Position numbers and translations under genes: made by a program. The notes beneath the pieces were generated by a model. That model was not told the DNA's origin and searched no databases. It worked only from the letters and a program-made list of their open reading frames with translations. DNA of 64,000 nucleotides. Origin: an uncultured Opitutaceae bacterium. Its GTDB lineage: Bacteria > Verrucomicrobiota > Verrucomicrobiia > Opitutales > Opitutaceae. This document shows positions 25,480 through 35,200 of the stretch, in pieces. Positions within the stretch are counted from its first letter, which is position 1; each line of letters opens with the position of its first letter. The stretch is taken from NCBI GenBank assembly GCA_951813085.1, contig OX638348.1, positions 2,675,627 through 2,739,626 of the forward strand. Direction: 5' to 3'.

Positions 25480-26829
25480 ATGAAACACGTCCCTGTCATC
25501 TCCGCTAAGGAGGCGGCCCAGAAAGTGAAGGATGGCGACACCTTGCTTATAGGCGGCTTCGGCATGACCGGAAACCCGACCAATCTGCTGCACGTTCTCG
25601 CCACGACCGAGACAAATGACCTCACCTACGTAGCCAACAACGTGGGCGAATCAGACCTGGGCGGAGGCAAGCTGCTGCGGAATGGGCAAATCAAGAAAAT
25701 AGTCGGATCCTATTTCACCAGCAATCGCGACGCTGTAGATGCCGCCTTGTCCGGTGACGTTGAATACGAGCTGCTTCCGCAAGGAACCTTGGCCGAGGCC
25801 CTTCGGGCAGGCGGCGCTGGAATCGGAGGCTTCTATACGCCAGCATCCGCAGGAACCTTGCTGGCGGAAAATCGTGAAACCCGGGTACTTAATGGAACGG
25901 AACAGGTCCTGGTGGAAGGGATTCGAGGCAATGTAGCCTTCATCCGAGCCTGGAAAGCGGATACCGTAGGGAATCTTGTCTACCGAATGACCGAGCAGAA
26001 TTTCAACAAGGCCATGGCCACCGCCGCGGATATCGTAATCGCCGAAGTCCAGGAAATCGTTCCGGCAGGTACGCTCGACCCAGAAACGGTTCACACCCCA
26101 GGCTGCTTCGTCGACTTTCTCGTGGAGTCTCCCTTATCCGAAGAAAACCTTGGCATCTCCGCGAGCATCGAAACGCATCGGGAGATCCCCGAATCACGCA
26201 TGAATATCGCTCGCCGCGCGTATCAGGAGCTGCAGCGGGGAGACATGGTCAATTTGGGGATCGGTATCCCCATTCTCGTCAGCGAATTCATACAAGCGAA
26301 AGACGAAATCGTCGTTCACACGGAAAATGGTATGCTGGGCATGGGGCCCTCCCCAGCCGATGGCGGCGGCGCCATGGACTACCCGGTCAACGCGGGCAAA
26401 ATCCCGGTAACCCCTCTCGATGGAACCAGCTATTTCGACAGCGCCGATTCCTTTGGCATGATACGAGGAGGTCACATTGACGTAGCGATCATGGGCGGAC
26501 TCGAAGTCGATGAGTCCGGAAATCTCGCTAATTGGTCCGTACCCGGAAAACCCCTACTGGGCGTAGGCGGCGCCATGGATCTCGCATCCGGCGCCAAGAG
26601 GCTGATTATCACGCTCACTCACACAAGCCGTGACGGTTCCTCCAAGATCGTTCCCAGTTGCAAGCTTCCCCTTACGGCTAAGAACGCCGTATCAACGATC
26701 ATCACCGACATCGCGGTATTCGACTACAGCGCTGGCGAGCTCACCCTGCGAGAGATCATGCCCGGTTCTAGTATTGAGGAGGTCCGAGCGAAAACGGCGG
26801 CTCGTTTCGTCGAGCGTCTAGCGGGCTAG
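25480..26829 (+). CDS. pcaIJ: Fused 3-oxoadipate CoA-transferase (alpha + beta subunits)
   Basis: 449 residues from the ATG at 25480; the frame is open back to 25339, but that part overlaps pcaC. The first half is an alpha subunit with the oxyanion motif [12 protein letters not shown] (about residues 24-35) and [11 protein letters not shown]. The second half, from about residue 240, is a beta subunit with the catalytic glutamate in [13 protein letters not shown] and [11 protein letters not shown] just before. It moves CoA from succinyl-CoA to beta-ketoadipate. Fusion of the two subunits into one chain is the notable feature; they are separate in the usual pca operons. It appears intact. Confidence 0.86.
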   Translation: MKHVPVISAKEAAQKVKDGDTLLIGGFGMTGNPTNLLHVLATTETNDLTYVANNVGESDLGGGKLLRNGQIKKIVGSYFTSNRDAVDAALSGDVEYELLPQGTLAEALRAGGAGIGGFYTPASAGTLLAENRETRVLNGTEQVLVEGIRGNVAFIRAWKADTVGNLVYRMTEQNFNKAMATAADIVIAEVQEIVPAGTLDPETVHTPGCFVDFLVESPLSEENLGISASIETHREIPESRMNIARRAYQELQRGDMVNLGIGIPILVSEFIQAKDEIVVHTENGMLGMGPSPADGGGAMDYPVNAGKIPVTPLDGTSYFDSADSFGMIRGGHIDVAIMGGLEVDESGNLANWSVPGKPLLGVGGAMDLASGAKRLIITLTHTSRDGSSKIVPSCKLPLTAKNAVSTIITDIAVFDYSAGELTLREIMPGSSIEEVRAKTAARFVERLAG

Positions 26830-26846
26830 CCTTCGACCATCCAATC

Positions 26847-28191
26847 CTATCGAGCCTGTCCAAAGCTAATTTGCGATTCGTCCCAGCCAAAGCGGCTGAA
26901 GTAAGCGGTCATCTGATCGTATAGACGCTTCGCAAGATCCGGATTTTCGGGCACTAGATTGCGGCTTTCGCCGATATCGGTCTTCAAGTTGAAGAGAAAG
27001 AGCCGGTCCGTATTGATATCCTTTATGAGCTTGTAGTCTCCTTGCACAATGGCCGCATCGTGCGGTGGCCGGGCCTTAGTATACTTGAAGACGAGAAAGG
27101 GGTCTTTGCGCTGGATTGGCTGCTTACCCCCGCTGGCCACATGAGCCGCGATGCTCGCGCCTTCCACACGCGCAGGCATATCGCCCAAGCCACCCGCTAA
27201 GGTCCATCACGGTCGCAAAGAGATCCGTACCCACCACAGCGGCGCTGGAATAGGAATTGGCAGGAATTCCAGGACCGCGAATAATGAAAGGAACGCGAAT
27301 GCCGCCTTCGCTCACATGATACTTGTGGCTGCGCTGGGGATAGGCTTTGTAGTAGCCACGTTCGTGGACTGGTTTGCCAAAATCCGTTTTGGCCTCGTAT
27401 CCATTGTCTGCAGTGTAGATCACATAGGTGCTGTCGGCAATACCGAGCGCATCGATTTGGTCCAGCACGATCCCCACTCCTGTATCCAAATCCTCATTCA
27501 TTCCCGCCCATAATGGGCTATTCTGGTAAGGCGTCGCTTTATCCGAACGTTCGGTCTCATACTTGCGGATCGTCTCCGGACGGGCTTCATAGGTCAGGTG
27601 GTTTGCGTAGTGAGAGATTTGAATAATGAAAGGCCTATCGGCCTCCACTTGCTCCGCCATGAACGCGGCGCTGCGACGGCTGAGGTCGAAGATTAGTTTC
27701 GGATCTTCCGGATTGTCCGTATTCCCGTCACGATTCATCATGCTGCCGTCGTGCACGTCATAGCCCATTTCTCCCGGCGACGGTTCAATATGCCATTTAC
27801 CGAGATGGGCGCACACGTACTCCGGGCGAATCCGTTTCAGTGTATGCGGCAAGGTCTCTGAAATTTGAGCATCGTAGTTCTTGATATTGTCCGCATCGAA
27901 TATTCTTAGGCTCGTCGGGCTACGACCAAACAGGATCGCGTGCCGCGAAGGCGAACAAGTCGGCGCGGGAGCATAGGCCTGCGAAAATCGCATCCCATCC
28001 GCCGCGAGCTGAGCGAGGCGCGGCGTATCGTAATACGCGCTACCGGATCCCGGTTCGTTCGGATCCATCGGCGTGGACAACGCATTCCATCCTTGGTCGT
28101 CAGCCAAGATAAATACGAAATTGGGAAGCGTATCCGCCTTGGAAAGCGCCATCGCTAAGCAAATGGAATAGACGTAGAACAATAATCTCAT
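26847..28191 (-). pseudogene. S1-family sulfatase, frameshifted
   Basis: From the ATG at 28191 the protein has a signal peptide (MRLLFYVYSICLAMALSKA), the metal site ILADDQGW (about residues 28-35) and the sulfatase signature TCSPSRHAIL with Cys79, the residue converted to formylglycine. The frame runs to VVGTDLFATVMDL and then must shift by one base near 27195-27203 to continue as GGLGDMPARVEGASIAAH and through FNLKTDIGESRNLVPENPD to 26847. It is otherwise complete, so a recent mutation or a sequencing error are both possible. Last of the minus-strand sulfatase run. Confidence 0.8.
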
Positions 28192-28261
28192 GTCGAATTT
28201 ATGGTTAAATATATAGATTAACAAACACACGTTACATTCCAAAACAACAATCCAAGCCCAT

Positions 28262-28406
28262 TATCCGCAACGCGGATACCCATAGGCATCGCGCAGCGAT
28301 GACTCAAGTGACGGGTCTGCCCCGGCAGGAACGGAACGTTGTTCAATCTTTCTAACATCGCTTCGCTAGTTGCCGCTCCGCGGCAAATGGGTGTCTCTGC
28401 GAGACA
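28262..28406. repeat. Cluster of five short perfect hairpins
   Basis: Between two sulfatase genes lie five perfect inverted repeats with 2- or 3-base loops: 28262-28278 (TATCCGC/GCGGATA), 28287-28301 (CATCGC/GCGATG), 28317-28328 (CTGCC/GGCAG), 28370-28386 (TTGCCGC/GCGGCAA) and 28392-28406 (TGTCTC/GAGACA). The stems differ in sequence from one another, so this is not a simple repeat family. On the minus-strand transcript they would fold just upstream of the last sulfatase gene. Confidence 0.55.
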
Positions 28407-28436
28407 ATGGGTTCGAAGTTCTAGGAATTGGAGAGT

Positions 28437-29912
28437 TCAAGGCCGTTTCGAAAGGTTTTCGGGTAGACCGACACCGGGCGCTACCGGAGGCCTGAGCAAA
28501 TGGACCATTGCTTCTCCCGGAGCTTCGTCTTTCGGCAGCCACTCGCGGTGCTCCGCGATCACTCCCGCATAGCGAGGATCGCCCGCTAAATTGTGATGCT
28601 CCCAGGGATCCGAAAGATGATCGTAGAGTTCCTCATCGCCCGTGTTGTAGCGGATGTAGCGCCAGCGCTCCGAGCGTACTGCATGGTTGCCGGGACCTTC
28701 GTTCATTAGAGCCGGGCGCACCCACTTGCCAGAAGGGTTCTTCATGAGAGGAACCAGGCTGAGCCCGTCGTTATCCGCTTTGGGTGGAAGTCCCGCCAAT
28801 TCGAGCAGAGTCGGATAGATGTCGATGAGCCCCACCGGTTGATCGATCCGGCTGCCGGGAACCGACACACCGGGCGCCACAATGATGAAGGGAACGCGAT
28901 TCGCCTTCTCCCAAAGCGTAAATTTCACGCACGCTTCCTTGTCGCCCAAATGGTATCCATGATCCGACCACAGTACGATGACCGTATTGTCCGCCCGCCC
29001 GGTCTCGTCCAGCTTGTCGAGCAGTCGCCCCACTATCTGGTCCGCGTAGTCCGTTGCCGCTTGGTAGGCTTGAACCATACGGGGCAAACTGCCCGGAGCC
29101 TCTCGAGGCTGGACCGTGGTATTGTCCCAGATCCAGTATTCCTTGCGCACCATGCGACGCGCCATGTCTCCCACGTCGTCCAAGTCGCCTTCCGGCATCG
29201 GCGGCATGCGGAGCGTTTCAAAAGGGTAGCGGTCAAAGGTCTCCTGCGGCGCGTAGAATGGGAGGTGCGGATTGAAAATACCCGCAGCTAGGAAAAGCGG
29301 TTTGTCCCAGGTCTTTTCCATCTGCGCTTCCACGTATTCGCACATGTCGACATCGATCATCTTCTGGTCGTGCACACCCCAGTCGAAGGCCAACCGACCG
29401 AGACGCGGATTCGAATCCGGCTTGTAGCCGTTGTAGTTCTTTCCCTCTCCCGGCCCCCGAATATCCAGCTTCTCGAAAAACTCCTGAAAGGCGGGCTTTC
29501 CTTTCGGTTCCTTCCCGGTTGCGCCATGATGAAATATCTTGCCTGCGCCTCGCGTGGCGTATCCACCTTCCAATTCAAAGTACTTGGGAATCGTCACCGC
29601 ATCTGGGATGATCTCCGCCCAGGCCGTCCGGTTTCCGTAAACGCCCGACGTGGTCGGCCGGTAGCCGGTCATGATCGCAGTGCGTGACGGGTTGCATCCG
29701 GGCGACGCGCAATAGGCTCGACTGAAAAAGGTTCCCCTCTCCGCGAGCCGTTTGAGATTCGGCGTCTGGATCGGGTTCCCTTCGTCGAACAAAGTCGTCC
29801 AGTCGTTCATGTCGTCAATGGCGATGAATAGGATATCGGGGCGCTCTTTTCCGTCTAGGAGTGTCGAGGAAAGCAATGCGATTGCTTGAATGAATACAGA
29901 TAGGGATTTCAT
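28437..29912 (-). CDS. Iduronate-2-sulfatase-like sulfatase
   Basis: 491 residues with a short signal-like start (MKSLSVFIQAIALLSSTLL), the metal-binding IAIDDMNDW (about residues 30-38) and the signature SPGCNPSRTAIMTG with Cys73 as the formylglycine site. Later motifs KIFHHG, FLAAGIFNPHLPFYAP and VLWSDHGYHLGDKE fit the S1 subfamily around iduronate-2-sulfatase. It would remove sulfate esters from glycan fragments in the periplasm. It is a close tandem paralogue of the next gene upstream, with 6 bases between them. Confidence 0.87.
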   Translation of the reverse strand: MKSLSVFIQAIALLSSTLLDGKERPDILFIAIDDMNDWTTLFDEGNPIQTPNLKRLAERGTFFSRAYCASPGCNPSRTAIMTGYRPTTSGVYGNRTAWAEIIPDAVTIPKYFELEGGYATRGAGKIFHHGATGKEPKGKPAFQEFFEKLDIRGPGEGKNYNGYKPDSNPRLGRLAFDWGVHDQKMIDVDMCEYVEAQMEKTWDKPLFLAAGIFNPHLPFYAPQETFDRYPFETLRMPPMPEGDLDDVGDMARRMVRKEYWIWDNTTVQPREAPGSLPRMVQAYQAATDYADQIVGRLLDKLDETGRADNTVIVLWSDHGYHLGDKEACVKFTLWEKANRVPFIIVAPGVSVPGSRIDQPVGLIDIYPTLLELAGLPPKADNDGLSLVPLMKNPSGKWVRPALMNEGPGNHAVRSERWRYIRYNTGDEELYDHLSDPWEHHNLAGDPRYAGVIAEHREWLPKDEAPGEAMVHLLRPPVAPGVGLPENLSKRP

Positions 29913-29918
29913 GCGTTT

Positions 29919-31400
29919 CTATTTCTCATTCACAGGTTTGTCGTCCCACAATTCCCGCGTATATATCCAGTTTTTGGACTCGTCGATTTGCCAAGGGACT
30001 TCAGTCTTCGGAATCCAAGCTTTGTGCTCAGCGATGATAGACGCGTATTGCGGATCGGGCGCTAAATTATCCCATTCCCATGGATCGTTATCGTGATCGT
30101 ACAATTCTTCGCTTCCATCGCTATAGCGGATATATCGCCAGCGTTCGGAACGGATCGCATGATTGCCTCGTCCCATGGTCATGAGAGCTGGCTGATCCCA
30201 AGTCGAACGGGGGTCCTTGAGAAGCGGCAACAGGCTACGGCCATCGATATCGTCCTTTGGCGGCAATCCACAAAGATCGACGAGAGTGGGATAAAGATCC
30301 AATAGGCTTACCGGTTGACTACTCACTGTACCGGGTTTCGTAATACCTGGAGCAACAACAATAAAGGGCACATGATTCGCTTTTTCGCAGAGGGTGAATT
30401 TTACGCAGCTTTCCTTATCGCCCAGGTGATAGCCATGATCGGAAAAGAGTATAATAATGGTATTGTCTGCTTCGCCGGTGGCATCGAGTTTGTCGAGCAG
30501 GCGCCCCACCATCTGATCAGCGTAGTCGGATGCCGCCTGATAGCTCTTGACGAATGTATGCAGACTGCCGGGGTGCCCTTCAGGCTTGTCCAAAACATTG
30601 TCCGTTATGAAAAACTCCTTATTGGCCATATTTCTGGCGATGGTCGAAACATCGTCCAAGTCATTCGCTTTGTAAGCCGGCATTTTCAGGGATTCGTAGG
30701 GATATTTATCATACGTTTCCTGATTGGAATAAAATGGCATGTGGGGCCTGAAAATTCCGGCTGCCATAAAACGCGGCTTATCCGAAGGCTGATCCATAGC
30801 ATCCTCGACCCATTCAACCGTATCGAGGTCGATGATTTTCTTATCATGCACGCCCCAATCGAAAACGGTCTTCGCCAAAAGGCCTTCAGTATAACCATTG
30901 TGATTGGTCTCCGGCGCTCGCGTCGCCAGCATATCGAAAAACGCTTGAAACGATGGATTCTCCGCCCGGTCTCTTCCCGCCTCGCCGTGATGGAAGATTT
31001 TTCCCGCTCCTTTGGTAGCGTACCCATTCTCTGTGAAATACTGCGGTAGCGTGACCGCATCTGGAACTAAAGTACGCCAACTGTCCTTGTTTCCGTAAAC
31101 GCCTGTCGTCGACGGATGGAGGCCCGTGAGTATAGCAGTACGAGACGGATTGCATGCGGGACTCACGCAGTAAGCTTTGTTGAAAAACGTGCCTCGAGCA
31201 GCCAATCGCTCAAGGTTCGGAGTCTGAATCGGATTGTCTGGATCAAACAAAGTTGTCCAATCGTTCATGTCGTCGATGGCGATGAGAAGGACGTTTGGCT
31301 TTGCAGCTTCTTCTTTCTTGTCTGCGCAGCCCGATGCTAGGCACAGGCATAGTGCCGATACTGATAACAATACGATTTTCTTAGATGATTCTAAATCCAT
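29919..31400 (-). CDS. Iduronate-2-sulfatase-like lipoprotein sulfatase
   Basis: 493 residues. A lipoprotein signal ends at LCLASGC (Cys25), placing the enzyme on a membrane. Metal site IAIDDMNDW (about 40-48), signature SPACNPSRTAILTG with Cys83, then KIFHHGEAG, MAAGIFRPHMPFYS and ILFSDHGYHLGDKE. Close similarity along its whole length to the downstream neighbour indicates tandem duplication; the two differ in anchoring. It starts one base after the stop of the upstream beta-propeller gene, so translation is probably coupled. Confidence 0.88.
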   Translation of the reverse strand: MDLESSKKIVLLSVSALCLCLASGCADKKEEAAKPNVLLIAIDDMNDWTTLFDPDNPIQTPNLERLAARGTFFNKAYCVSPACNPSRTAILTGLHPSTTGVYGNKDSWRTLVPDAVTLPQYFTENGYATKGAGKIFHHGEAGRDRAENPSFQAFFDMLATRAPETNHNGYTEGLLAKTVFDWGVHDKKIIDLDTVEWVEDAMDQPSDKPRFMAAGIFRPHMPFYSNQETYDKYPYESLKMPAYKANDLDDVSTIARNMANKEFFITDNVLDKPEGHPGSLHTFVKSYQAASDYADQMVGRLLDKLDATGEADNTIIILFSDHGYHLGDKESCVKFTLCEKANHVPFIVVAPGITKPGTVSSQPVSLLDLYPTLVDLCGLPPKDDIDGRSLLPLLKDPRSTWDQPALMTMGRGNHAIRSERWRYIRYSDGSEELYDHDNDPWEWDNLAPDPQYASIIAEHKAWIPKTEVPWQIDESKNWIYTRELWDDKPVNEK

Positions 31401-32387
31401 TTACTCGTCTGTTCCTTTCAAATTTGAAAGATCCAATACCGGAAGTTCCATTCGGGTAATATACCGACATCTATCCTCTGGGAATTTCACCTTCATTCCC
31501 CAGAAGACGCCCTTGTCATTAATCCCAGTCCCAAAATTCTCCGGACAGTAAAGCCCTACCGTCCTGGGGGTCCAATCAGAGGCCTTTACAAAAGTGAATC
31601 CATCTTCCGACCAGAAAGTGCCGTATCCAAAAGCGGCTACCCCATCACGGTGAACCCAGGTTGTGAATGCGTGGCCAGGAAACACAGGACTCTTTTCATA
31701 TTTCTCGTAGGGCCCGAGAAGGTTATCAGAAGTGGCCACACCGATTCTTGTTTCGGATGGCTCGGCTCCAAACGGTCTCCCTTTGTAATAGAGAAACCAC
31801 TTATTATCGAAGAAAATGATGTTGGTATCGTCGATGTGAACCCCATCCCATTCCTCTTTATTTCCATTGGGCCAGAGGAGCTTTTTACCCGATTTCCTCC
31901 AGGGGCCATCCGGCGTATCCGCAACGGCATAGGTGATGCCTTTCAACTCCGCTGCGCTTCCGTAGGCCGTATAAAAGAGGTAGTACTTCCCGTCATGCGG
32001 AACGACGTAAGATGTGATGGCAGCCTTATCGTCGATGTCTCCTTTTTCACCGACAGGAACAGCGACGCCCTGCATAGTCCAATTGAGTCCATCCTTGGAA
32101 GTCGCTAGCCGAATGTGACCCTCCCAGCCGTTGGTCACCTCCGGGTGCTGCGTGTACCACAGGTAGTACTTGCCGTTGTATTTAATAATGTCTGACGGGT
32201 CGTGATGATGCTTATCCGGCACATCCAGCGCTTCAACATAGACTTCTCTATCCGTCGCATTGATCAACTCTTTGGGAATCTCGCCGGAAGACTCCCCCTT
32301 CTTCTCCTGAGCGGAGCAGGCAACTAAAACGATCGCTAATACGATAGTAAAAAAGCCCCTCAATAGCGTTGCAGCACTTGTTTTCAT
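31401..32387 (-). CDS. GH43/GH117-like beta-propeller glycosidase, lipoprotein
   Basis: 328 residues with a lipoprotein signal (IVLAIVLVAC, Cys near residue 24). Repeated blade motifs YNGKYYLWYT, DGKYYLFYTAYG and FDNKWFLYYKG are typical of five-bladed beta-propeller glycosidases, and HHHDPSDIIKYNG begins the fold as in GH43/GH117 relatives. Its place among sulfatases suggests it cleaves a marine sulfated oligosaccharide after or before desulfation, but linkage specificity cannot be read. No gap to the sulfatase that follows; 73 bases from the sulfatase before. Confidence 0.75.
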   Translation of the reverse strand: MKTSAATLLRGFFTIVLAIVLVACSAQEKKGESSGEIPKELINATDREVYVEALDVPDKHHHDPSDIIKYNGKYYLWYTQHPEVTNGWEGHIRLATSKDGLNWTMQGVAVPVGEKGDIDDKAAITSYVVPHDGKYYLFYTAYGSAAELKGITYAVADTPDGPWRKSGKKLLWPNGNKEEWDGVHIDDTNIIFFDNKWFLYYKGRPFGAEPSETRIGVATSDNLLGPYEKYEKSPVFPGHAFTTWVHRDGVAAFGYGTFWSEDGFTFVKASDWTPRTVGLYCPENFGTGINDKGVFWGMKVKFPEDRCRYITRMELPVLDLSNLKGTDE

Positions 32388-32460
32388 TATTGTTTGAGTA
32401 GCTAAGATCGAAGGAAGGCTTTAGACTCTACTTCCTTACTTGTATTGATTCCCGAATTCT

Positions 32461-34263
32461 TCAAAGGCGACGAACATGAACGTAGATCGCGCTACTTAGC
32501 GCTTCCCCATCGGCATCGTAAAAGGTGGTTTCCAGCTGGGTTCGCCCCGCGGGCAAGCGAGCTCGGAAACTGACATGGGTTTCATTGGGTCGAGCCTTCG
32601 CTTTCTGGCGAGTCCCCGCTACCGTCAACCCGGCAGCCGCTATGGGGCGGGCGCTGTCGCCAAGGTCGCCTCGTTCCGGCCAGCCGGCCGTTAGGCTCTT
32701 CCCCGATTCCTTGGGCCAACGGTAAAGCTCGATTTCATATTCGCCCGGTTGATCGACGATCACGTTCCAGTAGCCAAACGCAGAGGACTGCGACAGTCCG
32801 CGCGGATTGTCGCAATAGTCGCCCACCCAATCTTGGGCGTAGAGAATCATCGGATTGGCCGCTTCGTTTCCGATCGTAATCCATCGAGGAAGGTCGAACA
32901 GTTTCTTGGCTTCCGCATACCATTCCTCGTAGCGCTGCTTCATCGCGTTCACAATTTGAGGATGATCAGTGGCAACGTCTTTCGTCTGCCCAGGGTCTCG
33001 ACCCAAATGGTAGAGTTCGAGCGTTGCATTAGGGTCCTGCGGTCGCCTTCCCTGCTTGGGCTTCAATAGCCGCCATTGATCCCACATCACCAGCGCCGGG
33101 TCCCACGGCGATCCCGAAGACTGATATTGCACCATAAGCATTCGGTCAGGGAGTTGCGTAGCGGTTCCTTTCAACAATCCCGCTAAGCTAAGGCCATCGA
33201 ACGCGATCTCGGTTTCGTTCTTCAATCCGCATAGGTCGATCAAGGTCGGCAGCAAGTCCTGGACCTGCGTGAGCTCGCCGATGTCGCCGCCATGGGCAAG
33301 CTTCCCCTCGGGCCAGCGAACGAGCAAGGGGACGCGATGCCCTCCTTCGTAGACGCTCGTCTTCCGATCACGCATCCCATAGTTGAAAATCCGCATCGCA
33401 TCCGTGCTCTGGGTGCCATTGTCCGTCAGGTAGATAAGGATCGTGTTCTCCTTGAGTCCTCGATCTTCCAAAAACGCTTCGAGCTTGCCCAGATTCTCGT
33501 CCAGGTTGGCGATCATGCCATAGAACTTGGCCGGCTTCGTCTTGCCCTCGTAACTCCCTTCGTAGGGATCGGAATAGGCGTCCTCTACGATATTCGGAAC
33601 GTGAGGCGTATTCGTGGCGAGATAGGCGAAAAAAGGCTGGCTCTGGTCCGCCTGCTTATCGATCCAACTCATGGTTTCGTCAAAAAAGATCTCGGTGCAG
33701 TAGCCTTCGTAGCGCTTGTCCACTCCATTATGGGAAAGCATGGGATCGAAATAGGGATCGGTCTGATTGTCCCAGTGGTCGGCCAAGGAAGTGATTCCCC
33801 AAGCTCTATGGTGAAGCGTTTCCTGAAAGCCGCGATCCTGCGGTCGATGGGGATAGCTATCGCCTAAATGCCACTTTCCGAAATGGCCTGTGGCGTAGCC
33901 AGAACGAGCGAAGAAGTTCGCCATGGTCGGAAGGTCGGATCGCATCATCGAGCGTCCCTCGCATACTGCAGTACAACCATTTAGCATAGCGTCGATACCG
34001 GTTAGGAGCTGACCCCGCGTCGGCGAGCACATCGGTGCGACGTGAAAGTCCGTAAATCTCACCGCGCCCTCTCGGAATCGATCCATATGGGGCGTCTTCA
34101 GTACCGGGTTTCCATGGGAAGAGAGATCGCCGTATCCTTGGTCATCAGTGATTATCAGGATAACATTGGGCGAATCCGACGCTCGCAATGAAAGGGAGCT
34201 TAAGAAAGTGGATACAATCGCGATGGCTAGCAATGAGAAGAATATCGGTAATCTAAGGCGCAT
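32461..34263 (-). CDS. Arylsulfatase-like S1 sulfatase with C-terminal extension
   Basis: 600 residues. Signal peptide at 1-28, metal site IITDDQGYGDL (about 37-47), signature APMCSPTRGQLLTG with Cys79 (CxPTR variant), FGKWHLGD, and LTDNGTQS near the metal-binding second half. After the sulfatase domain (to about residue 470) comes a beta-rich extension of about 130 residues (GYWNVIVDQPGEYEIELYRW) that resembles a carbohydrate-binding or jelly-roll domain. It is part of the minus-strand operon, 12 bases after the kinase gene. Confidence 0.87.
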   Translation of the reverse strand: MRLRLPIFFSLLAIAIVSTFLSSLSLRASDSPNVILIITDDQGYGDLSSHGNPVLKTPHMDRFREGAVRFTDFHVAPMCSPTRGQLLTGIDAMLNGCTAVCEGRSMMRSDLPTMANFFARSGYATGHFGKWHLGDSYPHRPQDRGFQETLHHRAWGITSLADHWDNQTDPYFDPMLSHNGVDKRYEGYCTEIFFDETMSWIDKQADQSQPFFAYLATNTPHVPNIVEDAYSDPYEGSYEGKTKPAKFYGMIANLDENLGKLEAFLEDRGLKENTILIYLTDNGTQSTDAMRIFNYGMRDRKTSVYEGGHRVPLLVRWPEGKLAHGGDIGELTQVQDLLPTLIDLCGLKNETEIAFDGLSLAGLLKGTATQLPDRMLMVQYQSSGSPWDPALVMWDQWRLLKPKQGRRPQDPNATLELYHLGRDPGQTKDVATDHPQIVNAMKQRYEEWYAEAKKLFDLPRWITIGNEAANPMILYAQDWVGDYCDNPRGLSQSSAFGYWNVIVDQPGEYEIELYRWPKESGKSLTAGWPERGDLGDSARPIAAAGLTVAGTRQKAKARPNETHVSFRARLPAGRTQLETTFYDADGEALSSAIYVHVRRL

Positions 34264-34275
34264 AGAATATTAGTT

Positions 34276-35187
34276 TTAAATTGAAGGAGATCGAGAAGAG
34301 ACGCCCTTGACCAGGCTAGTAGGCAATTCAGGGGTCGCTCCAGACTGAGAGCAAACAAAGGAGGCAACGCGGTTAGCGCATTCATTGAGCATAGGTAGCG
34401 GCCATCCTGCAAGCAAGCCCATGCAAACCGTGGCAGTAAAGGCGTCGCCTGCTCCAACGCTATCCACCAGGTCAACGGGATAGCCTCCGTGATCATCTAT
34501 GCTTTGCGCATCCACAAGCAGGCTTCCATTGCTCCCTCGCGTATAGACAACGCGATTGAGACCAAAGCGTTCCCTCAGCGCTACTAGCTGATCTCGAGTC
34601 GTTCCATTCAGCGAAAGCATACTCGCCATCGTCGGCAATTCCTCATCGCTCAGTTTCAGCATATTCGCTCGTTCCAATGATGCTTCCAATACCGATTTAG
34701 AATAATAGTCCTGCCTCAGGTTTACATCAAATAGCTTAAGAGCTGAATCTGGGACAAGATCTAGAAAGGCATGGATCGATTTTCGGGACTGAAGATTGCG
34801 CTGAGCAAGTGTCCCAAAGTACACGATCTTCACTTGAGGCGCCAGTTCTAAAAGCGCGTCGCCCAGCTCCAAATAGTCCCAGGCAGCATCCGCGCCGATT
34901 TCATAGTCCGGACTACCCGCGCTATCAAACGTTACTTGTACGGTACCTGTTGGATATATTTGATCTTTGGATACAAATCCAGTCTCCACTCCCCAATGCT
35001 CAAGCAATTGAAACGTCTCCTCCCCCAGCGAATCGGCGCCAACGCGACTCACCGGAAAACCATTCAATCCGAGCTGAGAGCAATGTCGCGCAAAATTGAA
35101 CGGGGCCCCGCCGAGCTGCCTCCCTTCGGGAAGAACGTCCCAAAGCAACTCGCCCAACCCTATGGCTATCGGTCGTCGCTCCGCCAT
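34276..35187 (-). CDS. PfkB-family sugar kinase (fructokinase-like)
   Basis: 303 residues. The N-terminal GELLWDVLPEGRQLGGAPFN matches fructokinases, and the C-terminal DSVGAGDAFTA holds the catalytic base Asp248. It phosphorylates a hexose or keto-acid sugar, most plausibly a monosaccharide released by the surrounding sulfatases and glycosidase. It sits inside the sulfatase operon with 12-13 bases on either side, so it is co-transcribed. Fructose is the default family substrate; 2-keto-3-deoxy sugars are an alternative. Confidence 0.83.
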   Translation of the reverse strand: MAERRPIAIGLGELLWDVLPEGRQLGGAPFNFARHCSQLGLNGFPVSRVGADSLGEETFQLLEHWGVETGFVSKDQIYPTGTVQVTFDSAGSPDYEIGADAAWDYLELGDALLELAPQVKIVYFGTLAQRNLQSRKSIHAFLDLVPDSALKLFDVNLRQDYYSKSVLEASLERANMLKLSDEELPTMASMLSLNGTTRDQLVALRERFGLNRVVYTRGSNGSLLVDAQSIDDHGGYPVDLVDSVGAGDAFTATVCMGLLAGWPLPMLNECANRVASFVCSQSGATPELPTSLVKGVSSRSPSI

Positions 35188-35200
35188 CGATCAATCGCCG

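Noticed and set aside
30315..31049. 244-residue plus-strand open frame
   Set aside because: It is the antisense of a sulfatase with clear motifs; no family resemblance of its own.
33292..33867. 191-residue plus-strand open frame
   Set aside because: Antisense shadow of the sulfatase gene at 32461-34263.
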